Source: Symbiodinium natans (taxonomy: Eukaryota; Sar; Dinophyceae; Suessiales; Symbiodiniaceae). Taken from it: a stretch of DNA of 40,000 nt. Positions within the stretch are counted from its first letter, which is position 1. Each line of letters begins with the position of its first letter. Below are positions 1-10,544 of the stretch, piece by piece. The position numbers and the translations under genes are program-made. Below the pieces are notes generated by a model. It was not told the origin of the DNA. It did not search any database and saw nothing but the letters and a program-made list of their open reading frames with translations. The DNA lies in NCBI GenBank assembly GCA_905221605.1, contig CAJNDS010002116.1:12501-52500 (forward strand), written 5' to 3'.

Positions 1-96
1 CCTAAGGCTTGAAGCACTATGGCTTATTCAGGGGGTTTAAGGGTAGGTGAGACCTGACAATTCACCTGCGCAACCCCGCTAACGCTTGTCCAAGAC

Positions 97-545
97 CTTG
101 GTGACAACGTTGCCCGCCATGATGGTGACCTGTCAGCTCGGCTGGCAATACTTTATCGAATTTATCGAGCAACAGTCGGGAATAATCCCTTCCCCCTAAT
201 ATTAATACCCCCCTGAAAAAAAGAAACCTGGCCCAAAATCCCGATCCTGTGCTTGTCCGTATTCAAACCTCTCCAGAGAGAGGGGGCCTGAAGCAGAAAG
301 ATGAACCTTTCCCAAACCTAAACCTTTAGGGCTTAAGGTTTTCCCTAAACCCTCAAACCAACCAACATCCTGAAGCGCCCTTCCCTCCCTTCCCTCCAAG
401 CCCTCCCGTCACTCCCGGTCATTTCGCAGCACTTAGCTGTCTGTGAGCTGTCTGTTAGGACGGGCTGGTTTTTAAACGATACGAACCCCCCCTAACACTA
501 AAAACCCTTTGACGGTTTTTACCCGGGATGGGGGGGGGGGGGAGG

Positions 546-587
<42 letters not shown>

Positions 588-3500
588 TTTAATATTAGGG
601 GGAAGGGATTATGCATCGGCATTGATCGAACCGGTTTTATTACATCCCATGATTCCATCTCCATGGGCTCCTGCCACTTATGTCGATGATCCCCTCATAC
701 GAAACGTGGACTCAGGCTCCTCTTAACCCTAAACCCTAAACCCTAAACCCTAAACCCTAAACCCTAAACCCTAAACCCTAAACCTAGGTGAGGGCTGGTT
801 GGGATTTGGTGGCCTCGCGTTGAAGGGCGATCTGGAGTAGGGCTTAGGGCAAGTTGAGGGCTTGGAGTTTAGGGGTGTGCTTCAGGATTCGGCTCCCTGG
901 TTCATGATTTCTGGGGTGAGATCCCACGCCTGCGGGTAGGTCTTCCGCACGTCCCGGATGCACTGCACGAAAGCCTGCATCAGTGGCTGAAGGGCTCTTC
1001 GGGTTTAGGATCTACCTCTCAGCACCCTAAACCCGAAAGGGCCCTAGATGGGCCTTGCCGCAAATTCCGGTACCGGTGCGTTCGTTTTGCTCAAGGGGAA
1101 TGCCATCTCATTTTGGTACACAAACCCTAAACCCCTCATGCCTAAACCCTCAACGGGCCTAAACCCTAAACCCTAAACTTTACTGTCTGGAACACCCTTC
1201 CCGCACATATCCTGGATGCCCTCTTTGAATGCGGTGCCTCGGAGTAGCCATTGGCCACGTCAATGCAGATCATCCTCACAGCGGGCACCTGATCTGCCAG
1301 AAATGGGTTCCCGAAACCCTAAACCCTAAACCCTAAACCCTCAACCCTCAACCCTCAACCCCAAATCCTTCTTCATCTTCTGCTATGCCATTCCAACCCC
1401 CTTATGTCGTTATCACGATCTAGCTACCCAAGATAGCCCCCCTTGGCCAGGAAGCGGAGCCCTGAGCCCTTATTGGCAGCTGAGCTAGGGTTCAGGGTTC
1501 AGGGTTTGGGGTTCAGGGTTTGGGGTTCAGAGTTTGGGGTTTCGGGTTTAAAGCACCATGTACGTAGGTCAGTAGGGGTTAGTCAGGTAATCTTGTGGTG
1601 ATACTTGTGGTAACTACCTCTCACATGCCTTCCTCCTAATTACAGGCTAAAGGTTCAGGGATTAGGGTTTAGAAGGCACACAAGATACTTAGAGAGGCTG
1701 TCACGTTTGGGTTTTGGGGCCGGGGCTTTCGGGCTTCTATACCAAAATTAACCTCTGCACCATAACAATCAACAACAGCCGTCGTAGTGGGCAAAATACA
1801 CCCAAAACCCTAAACCCCAAACCCTAAACCCTAAACCCTTAAACCCTAAACCCTAAACCCTACGCGCGCATCCCTAAACCCATATTGCAGCGCTTACCGG
1901 GCTGGGAGGGCTTCGCACACCGGGTCCCCCTGCAGCTTTCATGATGTCAGCAAGCTTGTCCATGTCCTTGCTTCTAGGGTTTAGGGTTTAGGGTTTAGGG
2001 TTTAGGGTTTAGGGTACGGTTTAGGGCTTCTAGGCGTGGGGTTGGGGGGTTGTTAGGGTTCAGGGGGGTCCTTCTGCATAATTCCGGTGCTCACCGCCAC
2101 GTAGTCCATGATCTCCTTCCCAGGGCCTGCCATGGTCGGGACGAAGCTTCGCTGCGCATGGAGAGAAGACAACGCCGACTTAGACCCTAAACCCTAAACC
2201 CTAAACCCTAAACCCTAAACCCTAAACCCTAAACCCTAAACCCTAAACCCTAAACCCTAAACCCTAACCCTAAACCCTAAGCCCTAAACCCTAAACCCTA
2301 AACCCTAAACCCTAAACCCTAAACCCTAAACCCTAAACCCTAACCCTTCAACCCTCAACCCCAGACACTGAAAGCCTGAGGCCCTCTCAGCCGCAGTGCA
2401 GGAAGCCCTGCATACAGCCAAACCCACGACTCGCCAGTGCCGCTTCACTCAGGGGTGGTTAAGGGTTTCGGGATAAGGGTTAAGGATTTGGGTTTGGGGT
2501 TTAGGGTTAAGGGTTCAGGGTTGAGGGCTCTCTGGGTTTGGGGCTTCTAGGCAGGGTTCAGGGTTGAGGGCTATTCGGGCTTAGCCAGCCTTCCGCCCAC
2601 TTCTTCCACTCCTCGACTGTGTAGTGCTTGTGGATGGCGGTCACACCTTTCTTTCTGAGGAACGAGGATAGCCCTTAAACCCTGAACCCTGAACCCTGAG
2701 CTTCTGAAAGACTCAGGCTCTAATAAGCCTTCCTGAAACCCCCTGAGACCTAACCCCTTAGCCGCAAACCTTGACCTCTCAACTCGAAACGGCTTAAAGC
2801 TTTGGGCTTATTGGGGTTCATTCAGGTTGATTCAGCCAGGATCAGTGTTGCCTTCATCCCTAAATCCTGAACCCTGCCAACCCTAAACCTCTAAACTCTA
2901 AACCCTAAAACCCTGAAACCTCTAAACCCTAAACCCTAAACCCTAAAGCCCTGAAACCTCGAAACCCAACACCCGAAAATGAAAACCCGGTTGCTCACCT
3001 AAGGCCCGGGCATTTCCTCTGCGCAAGAACCTGCGCCACCTGCTCCGTTCTTCAGGGGCCTACTCGCTTTGAAAAAAGATGTTCAGAGGGCCTACGAGGC
3101 TTTGTTGCCACTCTGTAGGGTAGGGGTTAGGAGTTAGGGTTTTCCCCCATAGTTATCAGAGTCGGTAGCTGTTTGTAGATGCCCCCCCCTCACTATGCTC
3201 AGAGCTGCTAGGGGGCCATGACTTAGGGTTTAGGCTGGTTATAGGGCTTGGGGCTCAGGGCTCGAAACAGTCAAGCGCCCCCTCGTGCCCCAACGTGCCT
3301 CGAACGTGCCGACCGTGTCCATGTTGGCTGCTATGATGGGGCAGCCATTCCAGGTCTGCAAGCAATCTTCTGCGGTTTGGGACTCAGACCCTGAACCCTA
3401 AACCCTGATGCCTACCACCCAAGTGCGGAGTCCACTCCCGCGTGCAGCGGCCTCCACCCAAATTGCAGTCTGCTAGTCTGAAGGGAAGTTAAATGGTCCC

Positions 3501-6500
3501 TTTGTATGGTCACCCTCACTGTTTTTATAAGGGTTCCCCAAGTAAAGGCTAGAGGCCATGTAGCTACCCTACGAGTTAGGGTGTCAATTCCCGCTTCGAT
3601 GTCGCGGTTGGGTCTGGGGGCCAACACAGGTGTGTATGACGGAGGGCTTTTGGGCTTGGGGTTTGAGGCTGGGGCACACCCAACTTCTTTTCAGGGGTGC
3701 CGTACGATACAGGGGACCCCAAAAAGGATCCGAATCTGGAGAACTACCCTCTTCTACTATTAGGGGCAAGCACTCCCTAGTGGTGAACCTTTCTGAGGCC
3801 ATGCCGAAGCAGCCCTCAATGCTGTGGAGCTCCTAGCAGCTCAAAGTTGACTTCCAGGGTTAGGGTTTAGGGTTTAGGGTTTAGGGTTTAGGGTTTAGGG
3901 TTTAGGGTTTAGGGTTTAGGGTTTAGGGTTTAGGGTTTAGGGTTTAGGGTTTAGGGTTTAGGGTTTAGGGTTTAGGGTTTAGGGTTTAGCCCTACCGCGA
4001 ACGCGCGCAAGCCCTCGAAACACCTTGCATTCTCGCAAGGCCTGCTTCGAGTTCGGGAACACAAACTCCCTTTCGATGGAGACCTCCAGGGAAACAGGGT
4101 GAAGAGATGAGGTTTTTGGATAGCTTCAGGAAGGGAGGTCCCCAGTCTTGGACCTTCCAAGAAAAGGCTTCCCAAAAAAAGGGGACCACCAAGGCCTCTC
4201 ACCGGCATATTAGGGAGCTGCCCAGTATCCTGGGCTTAAAAAGGGTGCCCTTTTTTGCTTAAAGGGGTTTATAAGGGAACCTAAACCCCCCCAAAAAGGG
4301 AATAAGGGTACTACTGGGCATCCTAGGGATTCTTTAGCGTTGAGATCTTTTGGATCCTCCATGCACCTTTTGGAGGACTAGCTCAAGGAACCCTCCCCTC
4401 ACCAAAAAGATGTCCACAATCATCCTGATCACCATCATACATACCTATGCATATACATATACATATACCTATACATCTACATATGCAGATACATATGAAT
4501 GGTACAGATACAGATACAAATGCTGCAATGGCATCGGCGTTTCGGGTCTGCAAGCCTGACCCTGAACCCTAAACCCAGGTTCAAAACCGAAATCCAGTCG
4601 GGTCTCTGGGGGAACTGGTTCGGGTCGAGCGAAGTTGGAGCATGACATCATACTGTTGTGACCAAGAGCCCTGTGGTTCAGGGAAATCAGGCGGCATACC
4701 AAATCATGGTTAGGGTTTAGGGTTTAGGGTTTAGGGTTTAGGGTTTAGGGTTTAGGGTTTAGGGTTTAGGGAAGACTTAAATTTCTATTCATTATTTAGT
4801 TTTAAGTACCCTTGAAAATGTAAAATGTTACACCCCACTATGACAAAGCCTAGGGCATCTACATGTGAGCTTCTAAGGTTCAGTCGGTTCGTCCCCCGGT
4901 ATAATCTGCATGCCTGGGCCCGACTCGCTAGCGCAGACCTCTTCGGCCGAATCAGGACATCCTGTCACTCAGGGTTTGGGGTTTAGGGTTTAGGGATTTG
5001 GGTTTAGGGTTGAGAGTTTAGGGTTTAGGGTTCAGGGTGATTGCATTTTGGGGAATATATACCCCAAGGGCCCATATTTCAGAACCCTTTAAAGGAACCA
5101 TGTAACTTCCCCTAGACTGTCAGCCTGCCATGTGCAAAGTATGCCCGAGGGTTTCACGTTCAGGCTATAGGGCGTTAGCGTCATGTGAAGGTGTTCCGAA
5201 TATTTGACGATCTAGTTCCGTATAGGGTCAGTTCTGAATACCTGCTTGCAGCTGAAACGGCTGGGTGTTTAGGGCTTAGTGCCCGAAACCCTAAACCCTA
5301 TACGGTTCAAGGGCTCCGGCGCTCAGCCACCCATGGATCACTACTCAACAGGCTGGAGATCCCCTAAGTTTGAAGTCGCTGAAGCCAAAAGGTCTCGGAT
5401 GGTTTGTTCTAAAATCAAAAAAGTATGAGCCATGTACCCTGCAGGATTATAGTGGTACCGGTTTGTGAACCAGCGCCCCAGGAAGAGCCAGAAGCTATCG
5501 CTAGGTTTGGGGTTTTGGGTATTGGGTCTTAGAGTTTAGGTCCCCGATTGTGGGGGCCATATAAGTACCCTAGAGAGAAGGCGTACAGGACCCTACTTAG
5601 AAAAAACCTCGCCCTCGACCCTCAACCTGAAACCCTAAACCCTAAACCCTACTTCTTACCGCCAGAGTCCGCCAGGAACCGCGGTTTGGGGTACAGAACC
5701 CCCTGACTCCTTACCAAGAGCAAACACAGCCTAATAACCCTAAACTCCAAAACCTAAACCCTAAACCCTAATGCCTTGAAGCCATTGAGATCTACCCGTG
5801 AAAATGAATCTCGAAGCCCTATAGCTAAGCACTCCATTCACCAAGCCCTATTCTGCCAAGCCCCGCCTGAAACCCCCCCCCCCCTCAAGCGCCAAATCCT
5901 CACGTCCTCGAACCTTTTTACCCTAAGCCCTGCACCCTAACAACGGGCCTCCCTAAACCCTTAAAACCCCTAAAAACACCAAAACCCCCTAAAACCCGCT
6001 AAAACCGCGTAAAACCCCCTAACCCCCCTAAAACCAAGCCCCCCAAAAACCCCTAAAACCCACAACCCCTAAAACCGCGTAAAACCCCCTCAAAACACCT
6101 AAAACCCCGTAACGCCCCCTGAAACCCCCTAAAACCCCCCCAAAACCCTAAAACCTTACAAAACCGCCCAAGCCCCTAAAACCCCTAAAACCTGTAAAGC
6201 CACTAAACTCGCAAAACCCGTAAAACCCCTAAGACCCCTAACACCCTAATACCCCCCAAGTCCCTTAAAACCCGTAAAACTTCTGGAACCCCTCAACCCC
6301 TACCACGCCCCCCAAAACCCAAAACCCAAAACCCGAAACCCTAAACCCTAAAACCTAAATCCTCTACACCCTGACTAATGGGCTCCTTGAAGCCCAGCTT
6401 CATCTCCCTAAACCCTAAACCCCCTAAACCCCCCGAAAAAAAAGAAGAAAAAAACTAAAACCCTACAAAAACCCCCCAAACCCCTAAAACACGAAAACCC

Positions 6501-6573
6501 TAAACCCTAAACCCCTAACACCCCCTACGGGCTCCTTGAAGTCCAGCTTCATCTCAGTCTCTAGGTGTGGCAT
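97..6573 (-). CDS. GMPR: GMP reductase, 5' and central exons (gene continues off the left edge)
   Basis: NADPH-dependent reductive deamination of GMP to IMP in purine salvage, presumably cytosolic. Exons in coding order, all joining in frame: 6573-6535 (starts MPHLETEMKLDFK), 4961-4914 (DVLIRPKRSALASRAQ), 4083-4042 (VSIEREFVFPNSKQ), 3355-3299 (CPIIAANMDTVGTFE), about 2673-2590 (KKGVTAIHKHYTVEEW), 2126-2071 (MDYVAVSTGIMQK), 1966-1934 (DMDKLADIMKA), 1288-1238 (VPAVRMICIDVANGYSE), 974-930 (AFVQCIRDVRKTYPQ), 129-97 (VTIMAGNVVTK). The IAANMDT, AIHKHY, ICIDVANGYSE and TIMAGNVVT blocks, with no CBS domains, separate it from IMP dehydrogenase. About eight residues between TFE and KKGV are not located, so one microexon is missing. 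The catalytic cysteine loop should lie beyond position 1. Donors are GA, GC, GC, GC, (unknown), GC, GA, GC, GC, GT. Introns of 104-1573 bp carry telomere-like repeats. Confidence 0.95.
182..612. mobile_element. Element bounded by perfect 24-bp inverted repeats
   Basis: Positions 182-205 and 589-612 are exact reverse complements (24 of 24) and enclose 383 bp inside the GMP reductase intron 130-929. The interior holds a telomere-like fragment near 315-360 and a nearly pure G tract at about 530-585 next to the right arm. No convincing target-site duplication is visible outside the arms. It could be a MITE-like or introner-like insertion or a fold-back structure; no coding capacity is apparent. 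Confidence 0.6.
530..585 (+). repeat. Poly-G tract
   Basis: About 55 bp of almost uninterrupted G with an A and a C near 543-546. Similar shorter G or C runs occur at about 16265-16279, 18839-18851, 29566-29583, 33147-33168 and 34074-34092, mostly inside inferred introns. Length in an assembly is unreliable for such a tract. Confidence 0.9.
725..784 (-). repeat. Telomere-like CCCTAAA array
   Basis: Eight or so near-perfect CCCTAAA units in the GMP reductase intron between the exons at 129 and 930. Read with the gene, the transcript would carry TTTAGGG. Confidence 0.97.
2185..2348 (-). repeat. Telomere-like CCCTAAA array (about 23 units)
   Basis: One of the longest arrays, with a few single-base variants (CCCTAAC, CCCTAAG). 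It lies in the 463-bp GMP reductase intron between the exons ending at 2590 and starting at 2126. Confidence 0.98.
3856..3989 (+). repeat. Telomere-like TTTAGGG array (about 19 units)
   Basis: Pure TTTAGGG run in the GMP reductase intron 3356-4041, in opposite orientation to the array at 2185-2348 in the same gene. Array orientation is therefore not tied to the direction of transcription. Confidence 0.98.
4220..4328 (+). mobile_element. Dispersed element family A, copy 1
   Basis: About 109 bp starting GCCCAGT and ending around ACTGGGC-ATCCTAGG, so the termini carry a 7-bp inverted repeat. Internal landmarks are AGGGTGCCCTTTTTTGC, then AAAGGGGTTT, then GGGAACCTAAACC. Copy 2 at 30510-30628 shares all of these in order. 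A shorter end copy lies at 38577-38600 and a diverged copy at 28697-28791. Copies 1, 2 and the end copy are inside introns of recognisable genes. No coding capacity; probably a small non-autonomous element. Confidence 0.75.
4437..4530. repeat. ATACAT-type hexamer microsatellite
   Basis: Imperfect tandem ATACAT/ATACCT/ATACAG units inside GMP reductase intron 2. The Tyr/Thr-rich ORF across it is a translation of the repeat, not a gene. Confidence 0.9.
4708..4771 (+). repeat. Telomere-like TTTAGGG array
   Basis: Nine near-perfect TTTAGGG units in GMP reductase intron 2 (4084-4913), downstream of the family A element in the same intron. Confidence 0.97.
5058..5100 (+). repeat. Dispersed repeat family C, copy 1
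   Basis: Contains GGGCCCATATTTCAGAACCC followed by TTTAAAGGAACC. Related segments occur at 20681-20718 and 29626-29654 (both with TACTTCAGAA...TAAAG). The block CCCATATATTCCCTTTAAGG at about 14560-14590 is looser but similar. Intron-internal here; nature unknown. Confidence 0.6.
5945..6345 (-). repeat. Degenerate CCCCTAAAA-type tract
   Basis: About 400 bp dominated by variants of CCCCTAAAA, CCCGTAAAA and CCGCGTAAAA, unlike the clean heptamers nearby. It fills part of GMP reductase intron 1 (4962-6534). It looks like a telomere-type repeat whose longer variant unit expanded locally and then decayed. Confidence 0.85.
6380..6406 (-). pseudogene. Duplicated fragment of GMP reductase exon 1
   Basis: These 27 bases match 6529-6555, the end of exon 1 plus its GA donor, with one difference that turns the LDFK codons into LGFK. 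The copies are 149 bp apart, and the 122 bp between them (6407-6528) is telomere-like CCCTAAA/CCCCTAAA sequence. It lacks an in-frame continuation and would sit inside intron 1, so it is read as a duplication scar. Confidence 0.85.
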
Positions 6574-6617
6574 GGTGGGCAAAAGGCTCACACCTCAGAG
6601 TGTCTCAAAAAGAGGCT

Positions 6618-6720
6618 CAGGGTTTGGGGTTTAGGGTTTAGGGTTTGGGGTTTGGGGTTTAGGGCTTCAGGTTTAGGGTTTGGGGTTTAGGGTTTGGGGT
6701 TTGGGGTTTAGGGTTTGGAG
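6618..6720 (+). repeat. Mixed TTTAGGG / TTTGGGG array
   Basis: Heptamers alternating TTTAGGG and TTTGGGG immediately upstream of the GMP reductase start codon at 6573. Any promoter or trans-splice acceptor for that gene would lie in or beside this tract; no TATA-like box or pyrimidine-rich acceptor was recognised. Confidence 0.9.
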
Positions 6721-7444
6721 GAGGAGGCGGAGGGCACCTAAACCCACGACTTGGATGCTGGTTGGAATGTAGGGCTTAGGGGTTTAGGGCTGAGGGTTTG
6801 GGAGCACGGACTTAAGGTTCATTCTGCAGGTAACTTAGCCAATACAAGACCCGACTGCTTCCAGTCATCCGGAAAAATCGCCCGCAAACCTTCAGCCCAA
6901 TTGATTTCACAGAAAGGGTGCAGGGGTTGAAAGGTTTTCTTAGGGTTTTTAGGGTTTAGTCACCGGGGATTAAAAACCCCTCAACCCCGACCCTCCCCCT
7001 CCCCCCGCTGCCCTCCCTGGTCTCGCCTAGGCCGGAGCCTCTGCGTAACGGGCAAAGGCCGGAGCGGCGCACAACGCTGGGGCCAACAGCAAGCGATGGA
7101 GGATCTAGGATCCTTCCTAAACCCTAAACCCTAAACCCTAAACCCCAAAACGCTATACCCCACACCCTACCCCCTAAAGGCATTCAGGATTTCAGGCCTC
7201 CCAGAATTCTATGGGCCCTATACACCTGTGACCCGAAGAATCAATCGCGAGCCAGCAGCCAGAACGCTAAACTCAAAAACTCCAGCCCCAAACCAGTATA
7301 GGCAGGCCATAAACCCGAAACCAGTGGCTTTTTTCTCATCTCTGCACAACCTTCGAGATCCTAAACCGTTAGCGCCCTGCGCCCTACTACCCGCCACGCC
7401 CTGTCCCTAGACCCCCTACTCCCGACCCCCTCCCCCTACCCTAC

Positions 7445-9130
7445 CTTCTTCAAGTGAAGCTGTAAGCCTGAGGCCGGGGGTCTAGATCTCAGATAAGGCT
7501 TTCGATTGGCCTGGAAAAGTTCGGGCTTTAGGGCCTAAACCCTGAACCCTCGTCTTGGGGGAGGTTTTGGTTCTGAGCCTCCAGGCATGTCCGAGGGGGT
7601 GGATGGCCCAACCCTAAACCCCCAAACCCCAATACCCTGAAGCCTCAAAGACACCCTGAAACCCTAAACTCTGGGAACCCTTTAAAGCCCTGAAAACCTG
7701 AAACTTTGAAACCCTGAGCCCTGAAGCCTAAACCCTAAACCCCACAAAGAATCAAAAAACAACTAAACCCCTAAACCCTAAACCCTAAACCCTGAACCCT
7801 AAACCCTAAACCCTAAACCCTAAACTGCAAACCCCTACGAAGCCTAACAACCGCCGAACTGCCAACTCCCGGCCACACTTTTCACGAGCGGTCGGGTTCT
7901 CAAGCAACGTGATGCGGCCCTGTGCCTTGGGGACTAATGATGAGCCCGGAAGGGGTTGATGATGCAACCTAAACCCTAAACCCTAAACCCAAAGCCCAAA
8001 GCCTTAAACCCTAAACCCTAAACCCTAAACCTGATGAGAGCCAAACATGGGAGGTTCGAAGCCAATTCTCGAGCTCATTTGGTCCCCCATGCGTCGGAGG
8101 GTGTCATTCCGTGCTTTCGAGGGCCTTTGGTGTCCCCCTTGTGCAGTGACAAGGGAGAGGGCGGCGGTGGGCAAGACGTGACCAGGGTTTAGGGTTTAGG
8201 GTTAGTAGGGGTTCATAGGGGTTTAGCGGGGTTTAGGGCTTCGGGAATGGGCATGGAGCTGGGTTGTTCCCTGAACAAAAGAATACTGGACTTTCCATGT
8301 TTAAGCCGAGCTTCTGTGGGGAAAGCATCCTACGCTTCGGACTTCTGAGGTTGTCCACCTAAACAACAAGCGTGTCGACTTGCGGAAAGGTGCTGCAACT
8401 CCGCCGTGTGCGGGAGCAGTGTGCGGTTCTGAAGAAATCGCGGAAGCCGTGGGGCCCTGAAGGCGCTTTTCGCCAGCTGGCCACGGCCTCTCTAAAATGA
8501 GACCGGAAGAACATTTTGCGGCGGTCACGCGAAAAGGTGCACTAGTGCACTAGGCTCTTGAGCCTTCAACCCTTGTACTCTGCCGACTATATAGGGGTCG
8601 GGATCATTGCGAATGGTCTTCCCTTGTGGCCCCTTTTTTTTGTTGTACCATAATAACCCCCCAAAACCCTATTCTAATTATTAAGGCCCCTACATTACAG
8701 AGTTCCCCTTTCTGAAATCAAGGTTAGGATCCCAGGAGGAAGTTGACAGGAACAGGGGCAGATGCTTAAGTTGGGTCTTCTTTCTGACCTTCAACACCCG
8801 AAGCCACGGTGCATCTCCAAGAAACACCACAACCCAAAGACCCAACTGTTTAATTGGAGAACTCCCTGGAACCCTCAACTCAGAACTGCCTGACCAACCC
8901 CTTTCATGAAAGGTAAACCGGCCCAAACCCAAAGCCATTTAAGTTTCAGACTCCAAACCCTAAACCTAAACCCTAAACCCCAAACCCCAAACTCTAAACC
9001 CTAAACCCTTCTGTTTCAAGGCTGACCGCCGCAACTTTTCTGAGCTAATGTGCCCACGCAAGGAAAAGCTTGCGCTCACGCGCACGAGGCTCCGGTCGCT
9101 GAGGCTGGGTACGTCAAACTCGTGAGAGTT
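7445..9130 (-). CDS. Unassigned multi-exon coding segment
   Basis: Exons chosen because all three lower ones join in frame: 8124-8031 (31 codons, contains MGDQMSSRIGFEPPMFGSHQ, donor GT at the edge of a TTTAGGG tract), 7925-7863 (AQGRITLLENPTAREKCGRE, donor GC), 7510-7445 (ANRKPYLRSRPPASGLQL, donor GT). Further up, about 8490-8400 reads REAVASWRKAPSGPHGFRDF and 9130-9080 reads EFDVPSLSDRSLVR before a GTGAGC donor; their links are not proved. A possible last exon near 7228-7190 reads VYRAHRILGGLKS then stop. I do not recognise the family. The gene would be head to tail with GMP reductase. Confidence 0.5.
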
Positions 9131-9875
9131 CTCGGGATAATTTGGAGTTGCGGGGTTTAGGGTTTAGGGTTTGAGGATTTGAGACGATGAGGATTCAGGG
9201 TTAAGGGGAATGAAAAGGCTTCCCCGATAAGCCCTTGGCACGAAAACGTCGTGTTTCTCTCAGACCATCCGCCCGGGCATGAACCTAGAGCCAGGGTTAA
9301 GGTTTAGTGTTGGGTGTTTAGGGCCTCAATAGCCCTGGAACCTAAGCCCCTGCCGCTAAGCCCCCAGACACATCATGCCCCATTACTTCAACTCATCAAC
9401 CTATATTTGGACCTAAACCCCTAAACCCTAAACCATAAACAAGGTCAGGCTTGCAGTTGAGTTCGGTTGTGGTTTTACTCTGGGTGCGGAGAGTTTCGTG
9501 TAGCTATGGCTGGGGGCAAATGCCCCAATCAAAAACATGGTAGGTAGCTAAAATACAATGTTCCTCTGGCTTTCAAGATTGGGTTCTGCAAGCTTCTCGA
9601 AGCTTAGTGCCTCAATACCTTTTTGGCCCATACAGTCTTCCCCTTGTTGAAGGGCTATTTTGGGCCATACCTACTCCCAAATTTCCCTACGAAGACTGTC
9701 AGGGCGTTTCTCTGCTGTGCAAAGAACCTCGCAACGACTCTCTCTTTCGACCCCAGGTCAAAAACAGAGCCCTGCATTGTTTCAACGCACCCTCCCAGCA
9801 GGCTTACTTCGAATCTCACAGTTTGGGTTCAGGAGCTTTGGGGTTTCTTAGCTGAAGCCGCCCAGAGGCCCCCCC

Positions 9876-9919
9876 GATATGCAGAGTCCTAGAAGGCGAT
9901 ATGCAGAGCCCCAGAGGGC
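9876..9919. repeat. 22-bp tandem duplication
   Basis: Two 22-bp units beginning GATATGCAGAG (9876-9897 and 9898-9919) with four differences. The surrounding 9.6-10.3 kb has overlapping plus-strand ORFs but no convincing exon boundaries, and I assign nothing else there. Confidence 0.8.
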
Positions 9920-10480
9920 GCTAGACATGGTTTATCAGGTAGCTGGGGTCCAGAAAGATTCCAAGAGACTCAAGAATAGGAGTTTGGACTCTGGCGCTTG
10001 GATCTCAGGATGTGGTTCGACGGGTCAGTAGGGCTGGCGCTCATTTTTGGGAGGAGCCTGTTGTGGGCTTCTGAAAGAAGCGCGCTAGGGCTTAGGAAAT
10101 GTCAAGGGCATGCTACAGGGCCTAGCGGTTTCGGGGTTGTATGGTGTAAAGGGGGACTGTAGGGTCTTGCTTTTGGAAAGGTTGTGATCTTGGTACCCTG
10201 GGACGACGGCCTCTGTCCACTGAGGATAAGCCCTAAACCCCGTCCGATAAGGCATGGGAAGGGTTAGGTTCAGGGCGTAGAGCTTGCTTGGAGGTTCAGG
10301 GGTACATGCTATAAACCAAACTGCTATAGCTATGGCTGGTCATAACCAACTTCGGTCCCCGCGTCTTCATGTAGGGCTGGTGTTTATGGCGTGGGCTTTC
10401 CTTCAACCCTAACCCTGAACCCTAAACCCTAAACCCTAAACCCTGAACCCTAATTTCTCCTGAAGCTCCCACCTCTATGC

Positions 10481-10544
10481 CCCCTTCAGGGCGTCGATTG
10501 TCGCCGCCGGACCGTCACCCGGTAGTTGGAAGACTAGACCAGTC
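10481..10544 (-). CDS. Candidate exon, unassigned
   Basis: Open, protein-like reading TGLVFQLPGDGPAATIDALK after an AG|G acceptor, with a GC donor in frame; reading through would instead stop at TAG. Neighbouring stretches on the same strand (about 10376-10340, QPYMKTRGPK; about 10892-10850, KLADDPPARVAKSL) may belong with it. Family not recognised, and the links are not established. Confidence 0.35.

Noticed and set aside
3412-3627. Minus-strand ORF with RPNRDIEAGIDTLTRR, resembling the N-terminal region of GMP reductase.
   Set aside because: The true N-terminal exons (6573-6535, 4961-4914, 4083-4042) join in phase, and this ORF would fall between exons 3 and 4.
4350-4559. Plus-strand ORF rich in Tyr and Thr.
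   Set aside because: Translation of the ATACAT microsatellite.
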